The notes under the pieces were generated by a model. That model was given only the letters and a program-made list of their open reading frames with translations, was not told where the DNA came from and ran no database searches. The position numbers and the translations under genes are program-made. From positions 62,001 through 126,000 of the forward strand of contig CAWIRE010000005.1 of assembly GCA_963838385.1 (NCBI GenBank): a stretch of 64,000 nucleotides of DNA, given 5' to 3'. Position 1 is the first letter of the stretch. Each line of letters opens with the position of its first letter. Below are positions 1-8,807 of the stretch, in pieces. This DNA comes from DAHUYF01 sp963838385. Its GTDB lineage: Bacteria; Pseudomonadota; Alphaproteobacteria; ATCC43930; CGMCC-115725.

Positions 1-332
1 TCGAGTCCCGCGCTTGCCAGCAGCGGCACCGGGCAGCCCGGCGCGCGCGGCAGCACCAGCGTCAGCGGCCCCGGCCAGAAGTGCTTGGCGAGCATCGCCG
101 CGCGCTCGTCGAAGACCACCAGCGGCCGCGCCATCGCTTCGTCAATGACGTGGATGATCAAGGGGTTGAAGCGCGGCCGCGCCTTGGCGGCGAAGATCGC
201 CGCCACCGCCGACTCGTTGGTCGCGTCGGCGCCGAGGCCATAAACCGTCTCGGTGGGAAAGGCCACCAGCCGGCCCGCGCGCAACAATTCCGCGGCGCGA
301 TCGAGATCCGCCGGGGTGAGACGTTCGGTCAC
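1..332 (-). CDS. L-threonylcarbamoyladenylate synthase (Sua5/YrdC/TsaC family), C-terminus missing
   Basis: Makes threonylcarbamoyl-AMP from threonine, bicarbonate and ATP, the first step of the t6A37 modification of ANN-decoding tRNAs in the cytoplasm. Reading leftward from a GTG at 332, the protein begins TERLTPADLD and soon shows the family hallmark FPTETVYGLGADA, then KARPRFNPLIIHV and the WPGPLTLVL block. This is the N-terminal third of a YrdC fold; the rest lies beyond the left edge. No ATG lies immediately upstream in frame, so GTG is the best start, though an ATT three codons earlier is possible. It is divergent from the ParA-like gene. Whether it is the long Sua5 form or the short TsaC form cannot be seen. 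Confidence 0.85.
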   Translation of the reverse strand, partial: MTERLTPADLDRAAELLRAGRLVAFPTETVYGLGADATNESAVAAIFAAKARPRFNPLIIHVIDEAMARPLVVFDERAAMLAKHFWPGPLTLVLPRAPGCPVPLLASAGL

Positions 333-453
333 AGAAATTGTATGCTCGGCGGCCACCACGCGCCGAGGTATAGTGGTGACGTGGCGGGTGAGGCAAATCG
401 CCTCGCCCGGGCGCGCCGGGCACGCGCTCGATCCTTTTCGAGGGACGGCGATC

Positions 454-1105
454 ATGACGGCGAAAATCATCACCATCGCGCAGCAGAAGGGCGGCGCCGG
501 CAAGACGACGCTGGCCGCGCATCTGGCCTTGGCCTGGGCCGCTCTCGCGCCGGGTCGCGGTCATCGACATCGATCCGCAGGCGAGTCTCGCCACTTGGTT
601 CCAGCTCCGCCGCGAGCGGCTGGGCGCGCTGGCGCCCGGGCTCGAGGTCGCAGCGCTCGGCGGCTGGCGGGTCGCCGCCGAGGTCGAGCGCCAGGCGCGC
701 AGCCACGACATCGTCGTCATCGACAGCGCGCCCCATGCCGAGACCGAGGCGCGCATCGCGGTGCGCGCCGCGAGCCTGGTGCTGGTGCCGGTGCAGCCCT
801 CGCCGATGGATGTCTGGGCGACGCGGCCGACGCTGGATCTGGCGCGCCAGGAGCGTGTTCCGGCGCTGCTGGTGCTGAACCGCGTTCCCGCCCGCGCCAA
901 TCTCACCGAGGCGATGGCGGCCGAGCTCGCCGCGCTCAACGCCCCGGTCGCCGCGGCGCAGATCGGCAACCGCGTGGCGCTGGCCGCCGCGCTCGCCGAG
1001 GGCAAGGGCATCCTGGAAGCCGCGCCGCACAGCCGCGCCGCCGAGGAGATCGCGGCGCTCGCCGCGGAGGTGCTGAGCTGGACCGCGCGGCGGGACGCGG
1101 CTTAA
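454..1105 (+). pseudogene. ParA/MinD-type P-loop ATPase, frame-disrupted
   Basis: A solitary ParA-like ATPase of about 217 residues after repair. The first frame starts at ATG 454 and contains the deviant Walker A motif KGGAGKTTLA. Near 545-560 the homology moves to the next frame, which continues VAVIDIDPQASLATW (Walker A' region), HDIVVIDSAPHAET (Walker B) and ends at 1105. Restoring two bases in the CTCGCGCCGGG stretch would give one continuous ORF with the expected LGRRVAVIDIDP sequence. No ParB or centromere-like repeat is adjacent, so a role in plasmid or chromosome partition cannot be inferred; such orphan ParAs often position other cargo. The codon pattern on both sides of the break is that of a living gene, so a sequencing indel is as likely as real inactivation. 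Confidence 0.75.
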
Positions 1106-1155
1106 GCGCAACGCGTAGCGTGTCCGCGCGTCAGCGGTGCTCGAACCGGGCCGAC

Positions 1156-1921
1156 CTATTTGCCCCGCGCGATGAAGCCCGGATTCTGGAATCCCGGCTT
1201 GCCATAGAGCAGCGGCGCGCCGTCGAGCGTCGTGACCGTGCCGCCGGCGGCTTCGAGCACCGCCTGGGCCGCCGCCGTATCCCATTCCATCGTCGGGCCG
1301 AAGCGCGGATAGAGATCGGCCTCGCCGCATGCCAGCAGGCAGAATTTGATCGAGCTGCCAGCGACGCGGCGCTGGGCCTTGGGCAGCTTGGCGATAAAGG
1401 AAGCGAGCTTCGCCTCGTCGGCATGCGAGCGGCTGTGCAACACCACCGCGCCTTCCGCCGGCACGGGGCGCGCCGCGATCCGCTCCGCCGCGGCCTCGCC
1501 ACGCTGCCGCCAGGCGGAGCCGGAGACCGCCCAGTACATCACGTCCGGCACCGGCGCCAGCACCACCCCCAGCACCGGTCGCTGCCTTTCTATGAGCGCG
1601 ATGTTGACGGTGAACTCGCCATTGCGCGGCGATGAACTCCTTGGTGCCGTCGAGAGGGTCGACCAGCCAGAAGCGCTCGGGCACCGCTTGCGGCATGCCG
1701 CCGGCGGCGCAGAGCTCCTCGGCGACGACCGGAACCCCGGGCGTCGCGCCGCGCAGCGCCTCGAGGATGATCGCCTCGGCGATCTCGTCCGCGAGGGTGA
1801 CCGGCGAGGCATCGGCCTTGCGCTCGACGGCAAAGGGCCGGGCATAGACCTTGAGGATGGCGGTCCCGGCGCGGCGCGCCGCGGCGCATATCACCTCGAG
1901 CAGCTCGGCGGCCTCGCTCAT
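1156..1921 (-). pseudogene. cysQ: 3'(2'),5'-bisphosphate nucleotidase CysQ, frame-disrupted
   Basis: Inositol-monophosphatase-fold enzyme that dephosphorylates PAP, the by-product of sulfate assimilation, in the cytoplasm. The gene starts at ATG 1921 behind a strong GAGGAGAGG ribosome site (MSEAAELLEV). Visible motifs are VVAEE, then WLVDPLDGTKEF with the metal-binding DPxDGT signature, and later FGPTMEWDTAAAQAVLEAAGG, which carries the second metal Asp. The frame breaks just after TKEFIA: an extra G within 1624-1630 shifts NGEFTVNIALIE into another frame, which then runs cleanly to the stop at 1156. The length after repair, about 254 residues, is normal for CysQ. The single-base nature of the lesion favours an assembly error. 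It ends close to the 3' end of the ParA-like gene (convergent). Confidence 0.85.
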
Positions 1922-1993
1922 CCTCTCTCCTCGCGCTGTGCGGGGCCAAAATAGGGGCTTGCGCCGCCGCTCACCAGCCGCTTTTTTCGTGCC

Positions 1994-2695
1994 ATGTGCG
2001 GGCGCTACCTGCTTGCGACGCCGAGCGGCGCGCTGAAGCTGGTCTTCGGCTTCGTCGAGCAGCCGAACCTGCCGCCGCGCTACAACATCGCGCCGACCCA
2101 GGACGCTCCCGTGCTGCGCCAGCGCAAGGCGCCCGCGGGCGAGCGCACGCTGCAGCTGCTGCGTTGGGGCCTCGTTCCCGCCCGGGCCGATGACATCCGC
2201 GGCGGCGCGCAGATGATCAACCTGCGCGCCGAGACGGTGGCGCGGAAATTCGCGGTCAGCTTCCGCCGTCGCCGCTGCCTGGTGCCGGCCGATGGCTTCT
2301 ACGAGTGGCGGGGCGAGGGCGGCGCCAAGCAGCCCTATCTCATCGCGCGGCGCGACGGCGCACCCATGGCATTCGCCGGCGTGTGGGAGCGCTGGACGCC
2401 GAAAGAGGCCGCGGAAGGGACGCCCGCGGCCATCGACAGCTTCGCCATCCTCACCACCGCCGCCAACGATCTGCTGCGGCCGATCCATGCGCGCATGCCG
2501 GTGATCGTGCCGGAGGCGGGATGGGCGCGCTGGCTCGACCCCGAGGCGCCGGCCGACGGGCTCGGCGAGCTACTGGCGACGGCGCCCAACGACCTGTTGC
2601 GCTGCGTGCCGGCGGGCGCGCGCGTCAACGATTGGCGCATCGATTATGCCGGGCTGATCGAGCCGGCGGGGCCGGAGCTGGTCTGGGCCGGCTGA
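1994..2695 (+). CDS. SOS response-associated peptidase family protein (YedK/HMCES)
   Basis: SRAP-domain protein of 233 residues that forms a covalent thiazolidine crosslink with abasic sites in single-stranded DNA and so shields them. The catalytic Cys2 follows directly after the initiator Met (MCGRY). Further family motifs are PRYNIAPTQ, NLRAETVARKF, RRRCLVPADGFYEW and IHARMPVIV, the last containing the active-site His. The start must be at 1994 because Cys2 has to become the N-terminus. It is divergent from cysQ and convergent with the nitronate monooxygenase-like gene, with only two bases between their stop codons. No LexA box was recognised upstream. Confidence 0.92.
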   Translation: MCGRYLLATPSGALKLVFGFVEQPNLPPRYNIAPTQDAPVLRQRKAPAGERTLQLLRWGLVPARADDIRGGAQMINLRAETVARKFAVSFRRRRCLVPADGFYEWRGEGGAKQPYLIARRDGAPMAFAGVWERWTPKEAAEGTPAAIDSFAILTTAANDLLRPIHARMPVIVPEAGWARWLDPEAPADGLGELLATAPNDLLRCVPAGARVNDWRIDYAGLIEPAGPELVWAG

Positions 2696-2697
2696 GC

Positions 2698-3669
2698 TCA
2701 GCGCCGCTCGCGGGCGGCGTCGTACTCGGCGAGGGTGCGCGCGACGACCTCGTCGACGCCCATCACGGCATCGATCCCCGAGACGGAATGGCCGGCGCTC
2801 CAGATGTCGCGCCAGCGCTTCGGCTGCGCCGCGCGCGCCTCGGCGCTGATATCGGAGGCGACGTCGATCGCGCCGCGCTCGGGAAGATGATCGGGATCGA
2901 GACCCGCCGCGACGATCGACGGCCGCAGCATGTTGGTCTGGAGCCCGGTGAAGGCGCGCGTCAGCAGGATGTCGTCGGCCGAGCTTTCGACCAGCATCGC
3001 CTTGTAGCGCTCCGGCGCCAGGCTCTCGCGCGTGGCGATGAATTTGGTTCCCATATAGGCGAGGTCGCAGCCCAGCATCTCGGCGGCGAAGAGCGCGTGC
3101 CCGTCGCCGATGCCGCCCGCCAGCACGATCGGGCCGGCGAAGAAGCGGCGCACGGCGCGCACGAAGGCGAAGGGGTTGAGCCAGCCGGTCTGGCCGCCGG
3201 CGCCGGCGGTCAGCAACACCAGCCCGTCCGCTCCGGCCTCGAGCGCGCGCTCGGCATGGCGCAAGCTCGCGACATCGGCGAAGACCAGCGCGCCCTGATC
3301 GTGCAGCGGCCCGATGACAGGCGCGGGTGATCCCACGCTGGTAATGACGAGCTCGGGCGCGTGGCGGATGAGGACGCTCAGATCCTCCATCACCCGCGGG
3401 TTGGAGCGGTGGACGATGAGGTTGGCGCAGAACGGGGCCGCCGCGTCGCCGGCCTCGTTCGCGTGGCGGCGCAGGCGGCTGCGGATGTCGCCGAGCCAGA
3501 GCTCGAGCTCCGCCGTGCTCCGGCAATTCGCTGTCGGAAAAGCGCCGATGACGCCGCTGCGGCAGGCGGCGACGACCAGCTCGACGCCGGAGACGAGAAA
3601 CATCGGCGCCGCGATCAGCGGCAGGCGGAGGCGCCGGCGGAGGGGCTGAAAGGTGGTGCCGCTGTTCAT
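2698..3669 (-). CDS. Nitronate monooxygenase / 2-nitropropane dioxygenase-like flavoprotein
   Basis: FMN-dependent TIM-barrel enzyme of 323 residues. The family oxidises alkyl nitronates, but many members have unknown substrates. The N-terminal block LPLIAAPMFLVSGVELV is the first strand of the NMO fold. VLLTAGAGGQTGW followed by VLAGGIGDGHALFAAEMLGCD is the phosphate/FMN-binding part, where the GG and the A/G-rich turn hold the FMN phosphate. ATG 3669 is chosen because it has GGAGAG seven bases upstream. An upstream extension in the same frame is possible but would overlap the promoter region of the divergent acyl-CoA ligase. Pairing with that ligase suggests a joint catabolic role, but this is only context. 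Confidence 0.85.
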   Translation of the reverse strand: MNSGTTFQPLRRRLRLPLIAAPMFLVSGVELVVAACRSGVIGAFPTANCRSTAELELWLGDIRSRLRRHANEAGDAAAPFCANLIVHRSNPRVMEDLSVLIRHAPELVITSVGSPAPVIGPLHDQGALVFADVASLRHAERALEAGADGLVLLTAGAGGQTGWLNPFAFVRAVRRFFAGPIVLAGGIGDGHALFAAEMLGCDLAYMGTKFIATRESLAPERYKAMLVESSADDILLTRAFTGLQTNMLRPSIVAAGLDPDHLPERGAIDVASDISAEARAAQPKRWRDIWSAGHSVSGIDAVMGVDEVVARTLAEYDAARERR

Positions 3670-3774
3670 GATCTCTCCGTCCGGGCGCCCGATGATCCCA
3701 GCCCATTCGCCTTCGGGGCCGCGGATGCTAGCATAACGGAAAAGCGGGTTGCATCGCGGCCCAAGGGAGGAAGA

Positions 3775-5337
3775 ATGGCAACGCCACTCTACAGCCTGCC
3801 GACCGTCGGCGCACAGACGCTCCGGGCCCTGCTGCGCCATCCGTCACGAACCGCCTTCGCCTGGCGGGACGGCTCGCTCGGCTATGGTGCCGCGGCCGAG
3901 CTGATCGGGCGGATGCAGAAGGTCTTCACCGGCACCGGGCTCGGGCGCGGCGACCGCGTCGCGATCCTGACGGCGAACCGGGCGGAGGCGTGGTGCGCCG
4001 GGGTCGCGGCGCAGCTCTGCGCCTCGGCCCTCACCTGGCTGCATCCGCTGGCCTCGCTCGAAGATCAGCTCGACCAGGTCGAGGATTCCGAGGCCACCGC
4101 GCTCGTCGTCGATGCCGGGACGTTCCTCGAGCGCGGCGCCGATCTCGCCCAGCGCGCCGGGCGGCTGAAGGCCGTCTTCACGCTGGGCCGCGCGGCCTAC
4201 GGGCAGGATCTCGTCGCCGCGGCCGAGGCGGCGGGCACGGCGACGCCGGTCGATCTCGCGCAGGCGGAGGATTTGGCGAGCCTCAACTACACCGGCGGCA
4301 CCACCGGCAAGTCCAAGGGCGCGCTGCGGCGCCACACGGAATATTCCGTCTTCGCCGCGGCGATCCTGGCGGATTTCGAAATTCCGGCGGAGCCGCGCTA
4401 TCTCGCCGTGGCGCCCATCAGCCATGTGGCGGGTACCAAAATCCTGCCGGTGCTGATGCGCGGCGGCACGGTGCATCTGCACAAGGGCTTCGATCCCGAG
4501 GCGATCCTCGCCACCATCGCGCGCGAGCGCATCAACTTCACGCTGTTCGTGCCGACGATGATCTACGTCCTGCTGGACCATCCCAAGCTCGACCGTGCCG
4601 ATCTCTCCTCGCTGGAGCTGCTGCTCTACGGCGCTTCGCCGATGTCGCCGAGCCGGCTGCTCGATGGCCTCGAGCGCATCGGCCCGGTGTTCTCGCAGCT
4701 CTACGGGCAGACCGAATGCTATCCGGTCTCGGTGCTGCGCCGCGCCGACCACGATCCCAGGCGCCCGGATCTGTTCGAATCCTGCGGCTTTCCCATCGCC
4801 TGCTGCGATGCGCGCATCCTCGACGAGGACGACCGCGAGGTTCCCGTCGGCACCGCCGGCGAGATTTGCGTGCGGGCGCCGCACGTCATGGCCGGATACT
4901 GGCGCCGGCCCGAGGAGAATGCGCAGACGCTGCGCAACGGCTGGCTGCACACCGGCGACATCGCGCGCGCGGACGAGCGCGGCTACATGTTCATCCTCGA
5001 CCGCAAGAAGGACATGATCGTCACCGGCGGCTTCAACGTCTTTCCCCGCGAGGTGGAGGACGTGCTGTCGACCCATGCCGATGTGGCGATGGTGGCGGTG
5101 CTCGGCGTGCCGGATGCGAAATGGGGCGAGGCGGTGACGGCGGTGATCGTGCCGCGCGGCGGCGCCACGCCCGATGCCGAGGAGCTGATCGAGCTGGTGA
5201 AGCGGCGCAAGGGCCCGGCGCATGCGCCCAAGCAGGTGCAGTTCGTCGAGAGCCTGCCCATGACCGGGGTCGGCAAGATCGACAAGAAGGCGCTGAAGGC
5301 GAAATTCTGGGCCGGGCAGAAGCGCATGGTGGGGTGA
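3775..5337 (+). CDS. AMP-dependent acyl-CoA synthetase/ligase
   Basis: ANL-superfamily enzyme of 520 residues that adenylates a carboxylic acid with ATP and transfers it to CoA. Motifs in order: the phosphate loop YTGGTTGKSKGALRR; LLLYGASPMSP; YGQTE (core A5); GDIARADERGYMFILDRKKDMI (A7-A8, with the ATP-ribose Asp and the hinge); and GVGKIDKKALK, whose final region supplies the catalytic Lys. The start at 3775 follows GGGAGGAAG. The acyl substrate cannot be read from sequence; the length and TGGTTG loop fit the medium/long-chain FadD3-like and aromatic acyl-CoA ligases. A zinc alcohol dehydrogenase follows on the same strand after a palindromic repeat, so the two may act on the same carbon skeleton. 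Confidence 0.9.
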   Translation: MATPLYSLPTVGAQTLRALLRHPSRTAFAWRDGSLGYGAAAELIGRMQKVFTGTGLGRGDRVAILTANRAEAWCAGVAAQLCASALTWLHPLASLEDQLDQVEDSEATALVVDAGTFLERGADLAQRAGRLKAVFTLGRAAYGQDLVAAAEAAGTATPVDLAQAEDLASLNYTGGTTGKSKGALRRHTEYSVFAAAILADFEIPAEPRYLAVAPISHVAGTKILPVLMRGGTVHLHKGFDPEAILATIARERINFTLFVPTMIYVLLDHPKLDRADLSSLELLLYGASPMSPSRLLDGLERIGPVFSQLYGQTECYPVSVLRRADHDPRRPDLFESCGFPIACCDARILDEDDREVPVGTAGEICVRAPHVMAGYWRRPEENAQTLRNGWLHTGDIARADERGYMFILDRKKDMIVTGGFNVFPREVEDVLSTHADVAMVAVLGVPDAKWGEAVTAVIVPRGGATPDAEELIELVKRRKGPAHAPKQVQFVESLPMTGVGKIDKKALKAKFWAGQKRMVG

Positions 5338-5353
5338 TGCGCTTTCCCGTCGG

Positions 5354-5430
5354 CCCCCACCTCACCCCAACCCTCTCCGCCCCGAGGGGCGGAGAGGGAG
5401 GGACCCGCGTAGCGGGAGGGTGATGTGGGG
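5354..5430. repeat. REP-like intergenic palindrome
   Basis: Between the ligase and the dehydrogenase lies a perfect 13-bp stem with a two-base loop: CCCTCTCCGCCCC at 5371-5383 pairs with 5386-5398. It is flanked by a second, imperfect outer pairing (CCCACCTCACCCC with GGGTGATGTGGGG) and contains ACCCGCGTAGCGGGAGGGT. This arrangement resembles the CTCACCC...CCTCTCC...GGAGAGG extragenic palindromes common in alphaproteobacteria. It could act as a transcription attenuator or mRNA stabiliser between the two genes. No other copy is visible in the window. Confidence 0.75.
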
Positions 5431-5461
5431 CGATCAAGCGAACAATATCGAAGAGGTTGCC

Positions 5462-6559
5462 ATGGAGATGAACGCCGCGGTCTTTCGCAAGGTGCACGAG
5501 CCGCTCACCATCGAGGCGGTGGAGATCGACAAGCCGCGCGGGCGCGAGGTGCTGGTCCGCACCATTGCCAGCGGCGTCTGCCACAGCGATCTCCATGTCG
5601 TCGACGGGATCGGACGCTTCGCGCTCGACCGGCCCTTCGTGCTGGGCCATGAGGGGGCGGGCATCGTCGAGGCGGTCGGCGCGGAGGTCACCGCGGTCAG
5701 GCCGGGCGATCACGTCGTGGCCTGCCTCTCCGGCTTCTGCGGCAGCTGCGCGCAATGCCTTGGCGGCCATCCCAATCTCTGCACCGGCGGCCTAGTCGCG
5801 CGGCCGGACGACACCGCCCCGCGGCTGTCGCAGCGGGGCCAGCCCTTCCGGCAGTTCCTCGGCATCTCGAGCTATGCCGAGCACATGCTGCTGCATGAGA
5901 ATTCGCTGGTGCGGATCGATCCGGAGCTGCCGCTCGACCGCGCCGCGCTGGTCGGCTGCGGCGTGCTCACCGGCGTCGGCGCGGCGCTGCGCACGGCGAG
6001 GATCGAGGCGGGGCACACGGTGGCCGTGTTCGGCTGCGGCGGGGTCGGGCTCGCCATCATCCAGGGGGCGCGCATCGGCGGCGCGCGGCAGATCATCGGC
6101 ATCAACGTCTTCGAGGGCAAGCTGGAGACGGCGCGGCGCGTCGGCGCCACCCATGTCGTCAACGGATCCCAGGACGATGCCGTGAAGGCGGTGCGCGCGC
6201 TCACCGGCGGCGCCGGCGTCGATCACGCCTTCGAGGCGGTGGGGGTCGCGGCGCTGGTGCGGCAGGCGATCGAGAGCCTCGCCATCCGCGGCACCGCGAC
6301 CATCGTCGGCGTGCTGCCGCCCGATGCGATGATCAGCTTCCCCTGGATGGCGATCCGGCCGGAATGCCGGGTGCAGACCTCGCGCATGGGCTCGAACCGC
6401 TTCCGCACCGACATCCCGCTCTATCTCGACTTCTACCGCCAGGGGCGGCTGCTGCTCGACGAGATGGTGACGCGGCGCGGACGGCTCGGCAACGTCAACG
6501 ACGCCTTCCGGGCGATGAAGGCCGGCGAGGTCGCGCGCACCGTCCTCGCCTTCGACTGA
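5462..6559 (+). CDS. Zinc-dependent alcohol dehydrogenase (MDR family)
   Basis: NAD(P)-dependent medium-chain dehydrogenase of 365 residues. The catalytic-zinc ligand region is CHSDLHV, followed by GHEGAGIVEAVG. The structural zinc site is CGSCAQCLGGHPNLC (four cysteines). The Rossmann nucleotide-binding motif is GCGGVGLAIIQGA. RTAR and the C-terminal pattern place it among the Zn-ADHs acting on primary alcohols, some NDMA-dependent; the exact substrate is unknown. ATG 5462 has GAGG five bases upstream; a second in-frame ATG two codons on (5468) is equally reasonable. An upstream in-frame ATG at 5420 lacks a ribosome site and overlaps the palindrome. It is probably cotranscribed with the acyl-CoA ligase. 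Confidence 0.9.
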   Translation: MEMNAAVFRKVHEPLTIEAVEIDKPRGREVLVRTIASGVCHSDLHVVDGIGRFALDRPFVLGHEGAGIVEAVGAEVTAVRPGDHVVACLSGFCGSCAQCLGGHPNLCTGGLVARPDDTAPRLSQRGQPFRQFLGISSYAEHMLLHENSLVRIDPELPLDRAALVGCGVLTGVGAALRTARIEAGHTVAVFGCGGVGLAIIQGARIGGARQIIGINVFEGKLETARRVGATHVVNGSQDDAVKAVRALTGGAGVDHAFEAVGVAALVRQAIESLAIRGTATIVGVLPPDAMISFPWMAIRPECRVQTSRMGSNRFRTDIPLYLDFYRQGRLLLDEMVTRRGRLGNVNDAFRAMKAGEVARTVLAFD

Positions 6560-6571
6560 GGCGCGGGCGCC

Positions 6572-7318
6572 TCAGCCCGCCTTGCGCGCCGCGGCGACGA
6601 GCTCGCGCAGCCGGGCGATGTCGGTGGCGCCGGGAACCAGCGTGTCGCCGACGATGAAGGCGGGCGTGCCGTTGATGTCGAGCGCGTCCGCCAGCGCGTA
6701 GTTGCGCTTGATCAGCGCGTCGATCGCCGGCGCGGTCATCGCGGCCTTGGCCTTCTCGACATCGACGCCGACCGATTTCGCCACGCGCTGGATCACCTCC
6801 GCGTTGATCTCGCCCTTGGTCGCCATCATCGCGTCGTGGAACTGCTGGTACTTGCCCTGCGCGCGCGCCGCCAGCGCCATGCGCGTGGCGTAGACCGAGG
6901 CCTCGCCCAGCACCGGGAACTCCTTGTAGACGATGCGCAGCTTCGGATCCTGCCGGATCAGCGCCTCGAGCGAGGGCTCGACCTCCTTGCAGTAGGGGCA
7001 GCGGTAGTCGAAGAACTCGACGATGGTGACGTCGCCCTCGGGGTTGCCGCCCACCGGCGCGCTGGCATCGTGCAGCAGCTCGTCGCGCCGCGCCGCGATC
7101 GCCTGCTTGGCGTCGTCCGCCTTGTCCGCCTTGAGCTTGGCCTCGGCCGCCTGCAGCACCTCGATCATGAAATCGGGATGCTGGAGGAAATAGTCGTGGA
7201 TGATCTTCTCCACCGCCGCCTTCTGGTCCGGCGTCAGCGGCTCCGCCGCCGGGCTCGGCGAGGCGAGCGCCAGCACCGTCGCGAGGCCGACGGCGAGGCT
7301 GAGGATGAAAGCGCGCAT
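6572..7318 (-). CDS. DsbA-family thiol:disulfide oxidoreductase (Com1/ScsC-like)
   Basis: Periplasmic thioredoxin-fold oxidoreductase of 248 residues. It has a clear Sec signal peptide (MRAFILSLAV..LASPSPAAA-like, cleavage near residue 24) and an N-terminal helical segment of about 60 residues typical of DsbA/Com1 members that can oligomerise. The active site CPYC is at residues 107-110, and the cis-Pro loop is NGTPAFIVG. The start at 7318 is preferred over an upstream in-frame start because it puts the signal peptide at the N-terminus. The gene lies directly downstream of the periplasmic M48 protease on the same strand. This suggests a shared envelope protein-folding and quality-control unit. 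Confidence 0.9.
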   Translation of the reverse strand: MRAFILSLAVGLATVLALASPSPAAEPLTPDQKAAVEKIIHDYFLQHPDFMIEVLQAAEAKLKADKADDAKQAIAARRDELLHDASAPVGGNPEGDVTIVEFFDYRCPYCKEVEPSLEALIRQDPKLRIVYKEFPVLGEASVYATRMALAARAQGKYQQFHDAMMATKGEINAEVIQRVAKSVGVDVEKAKAAMTAPAIDALIKRNYALADALDINGTPAFIVGDTLVPGATDIARLRELVAAARKAG

Positions 7319-7379
7319 GGTTCGGGCCTTGATGGTGAGCGGGGAGGGATGATGCGACAGGAGAGGGCCGGGCACAACC

Positions 7380-8726
7380 TCAGGGCTTGCCTTCGCGCTT
7401 GGCCTCGCCCTGGAGATCCTCGGCCTGCTGCCGGGCGGGGCCCGGCGGCAGCAGCTTGATGGCGCGCGCCGCCTGCTCGCGGGCCTGGCGGTAGTCGCCG
7501 CCGGCGATGCCTTCCTCGGCCAGCGCCAGCGCCATCATGCCCATCTTGTTGCTGCGGCCATAGGCGATGGCGAGGAAGTGCCAGGCATCGGGATTGCGAT
7601 CCTCGAAATGGATCGCCTGCTCGAGGTTGAACAGCGCCTTCGGCACCAGCGCGGGATCGTTGGTCTCGAGCTGCACCTGCGCCAGCTCGACGCGCAGCAA
7701 CGCGTTCTCGGGCTTGAGCTTGACCGCCTGGTCGTAGGACGCCACCGCCTCGGCGATGCGTCCGTTCTCGAACAGCATCTGGCCCTTGAGCTCGTGGAAA
7801 TAGGGATTGTTCGGCTCGTCATGGATCAGCGCGTCAACGTCCGGCACCGCCTTGGCGAGGTCGGGCACGCGGTACTCGGCGATCGTCCGCTCGTAGCGCG
7901 TCGCAATCGATTTGTCGTCGGGCTTGAGCGCGCCCAGCGTCTGCGCCGGCGGCTGCAGAAAGCCGATGAGCTTGGCCTTGATGCGGCGATGCATCTCGAT
8001 CCATTCCGGCGGGTCCTTGGCATCGGAATAGGGCGAGGTCTCGACGTGATGGCGGACGTAATCGATGCGTTGTGAGGTCAGCGGATGGGTGCGCAGATAG
8101 GGATCCTGGTGCCCGGCGGTGAGCAGCTCCTCCTGCTCCAGGATCTCGAAGAACTGCAGCAGGCCGCGCGCCGATTGGTGGGTGCGGTCGAGGAAGGTGA
8201 GGCCGGCCTGGTCGGCCGAGGCCTCCTGCGTGACCGAGAAGGACAGGTAGGAGTGCTCCGCGATGTTCTCGCCGCCGAGCATGCCGGCGGCCACCGGGGC
8301 GCCACTGCCGGTCGCGACCGCGGCGGCGGCGCCGACGGCCATCGCGATGATGCCCTCGATGGTGGCGTTGCGCATCGCCTCCTCGGAGCGCGCGAGATGG
8401 CCGCCGGCCATGTGGCCGGTCTCGTGCGCCATGATGCCGATGAGCTGGTTGGGGCTCTCGCTGCGCAGGATGGTGCCGGTGTTCATGAACAGGTTCTGGC
8501 CGCCGGCGACGAACGAGTTGATCTGGGGGTCGGCGACGATATAGATGTGCACCGCGGCGGGATCGAGACCCGCGGCGAGCCAGATGGGCGTCGCCCAGGT
8601 GCGCAGCGCCGATTCGATCTCGGCATCGCGCAGCAGCGCCACCCCATCCGCCCAGGCGGGGCGGACGAGCGCGAGGCTCGCTGCCAGAACGACGAGGAGC
8701 AGACGCGAGACGATGCGTGCGATCAC
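7380..8726 (-). CDS. M48-family periplasmic metalloprotease with TPR repeats (BepA-like)
   Basis: 448-residue zinc protease with an N-terminal signal sequence (LLLVVLAASLAL). The catalytic motif HETGHMAGGH lies at 101-110, where HExxH supplies two zinc ligands and the general base; the third ligand is probably the Glu in SVTQEASAD. From about residue 280 there are TPR-like helices (YFHELKGQMLFENGRIAEAVASYDQAV and following), matching the BepA/YfgC architecture. BepA degrades stalled outer-membrane proteins such as LptD, so an outer-membrane assembly role is inferred. It lies 61 bases upstream of the DsbA-like gene on the same strand and is divergent from the aminotransferase. Confidence 0.9.
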   Translation of the reverse strand: MIARIVSRLLLVVLAASLALVRPAWADGVALLRDAEIESALRTWATPIWLAAGLDPAAVHIYIVADPQINSFVAGGQNLFMNTGTILRSESPNQLIGIMAHETGHMAGGHLARSEEAMRNATIEGIIAMAVGAAAAVATGSGAPVAAGMLGGENIAEHSYLSFSVTQEASADQAGLTFLDRTHQSARGLLQFFEILEQEELLTAGHQDPYLRTHPLTSQRIDYVRHHVETSPYSDAKDPPEWIEMHRRIKAKLIGFLQPPAQTLGALKPDDKSIATRYERTIAEYRVPDLAKAVPDVDALIHDEPNNPYFHELKGQMLFENGRIAEAVASYDQAVKLKPENALLRVELAQVQLETNDPALVPKALFNLEQAIHFEDRNPDAWHFLAIAYGRSNKMGMMALALAEEGIAGGDYRQAREQAARAIKLLPPGPARQQAEDLQGEAKREGKP

Positions 8727-8807
8727 TGCCGAAACCCTCCTTTCCGCCGCTACCTTCCGCCATCCCGGCGGGGCGCGTCAAATCACCTTTCCCAGGCGTC
8801 CTCGGTC

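Noticed and set aside
1106..1150. Possible fifth, degenerate copy of the multi-hairpin repeat (ACGC GTA GCGT, then CGTCAGCGG)
   Set aside because: Only short fragments match and the GCGGTTGC/GCAACCGC stem is missing.
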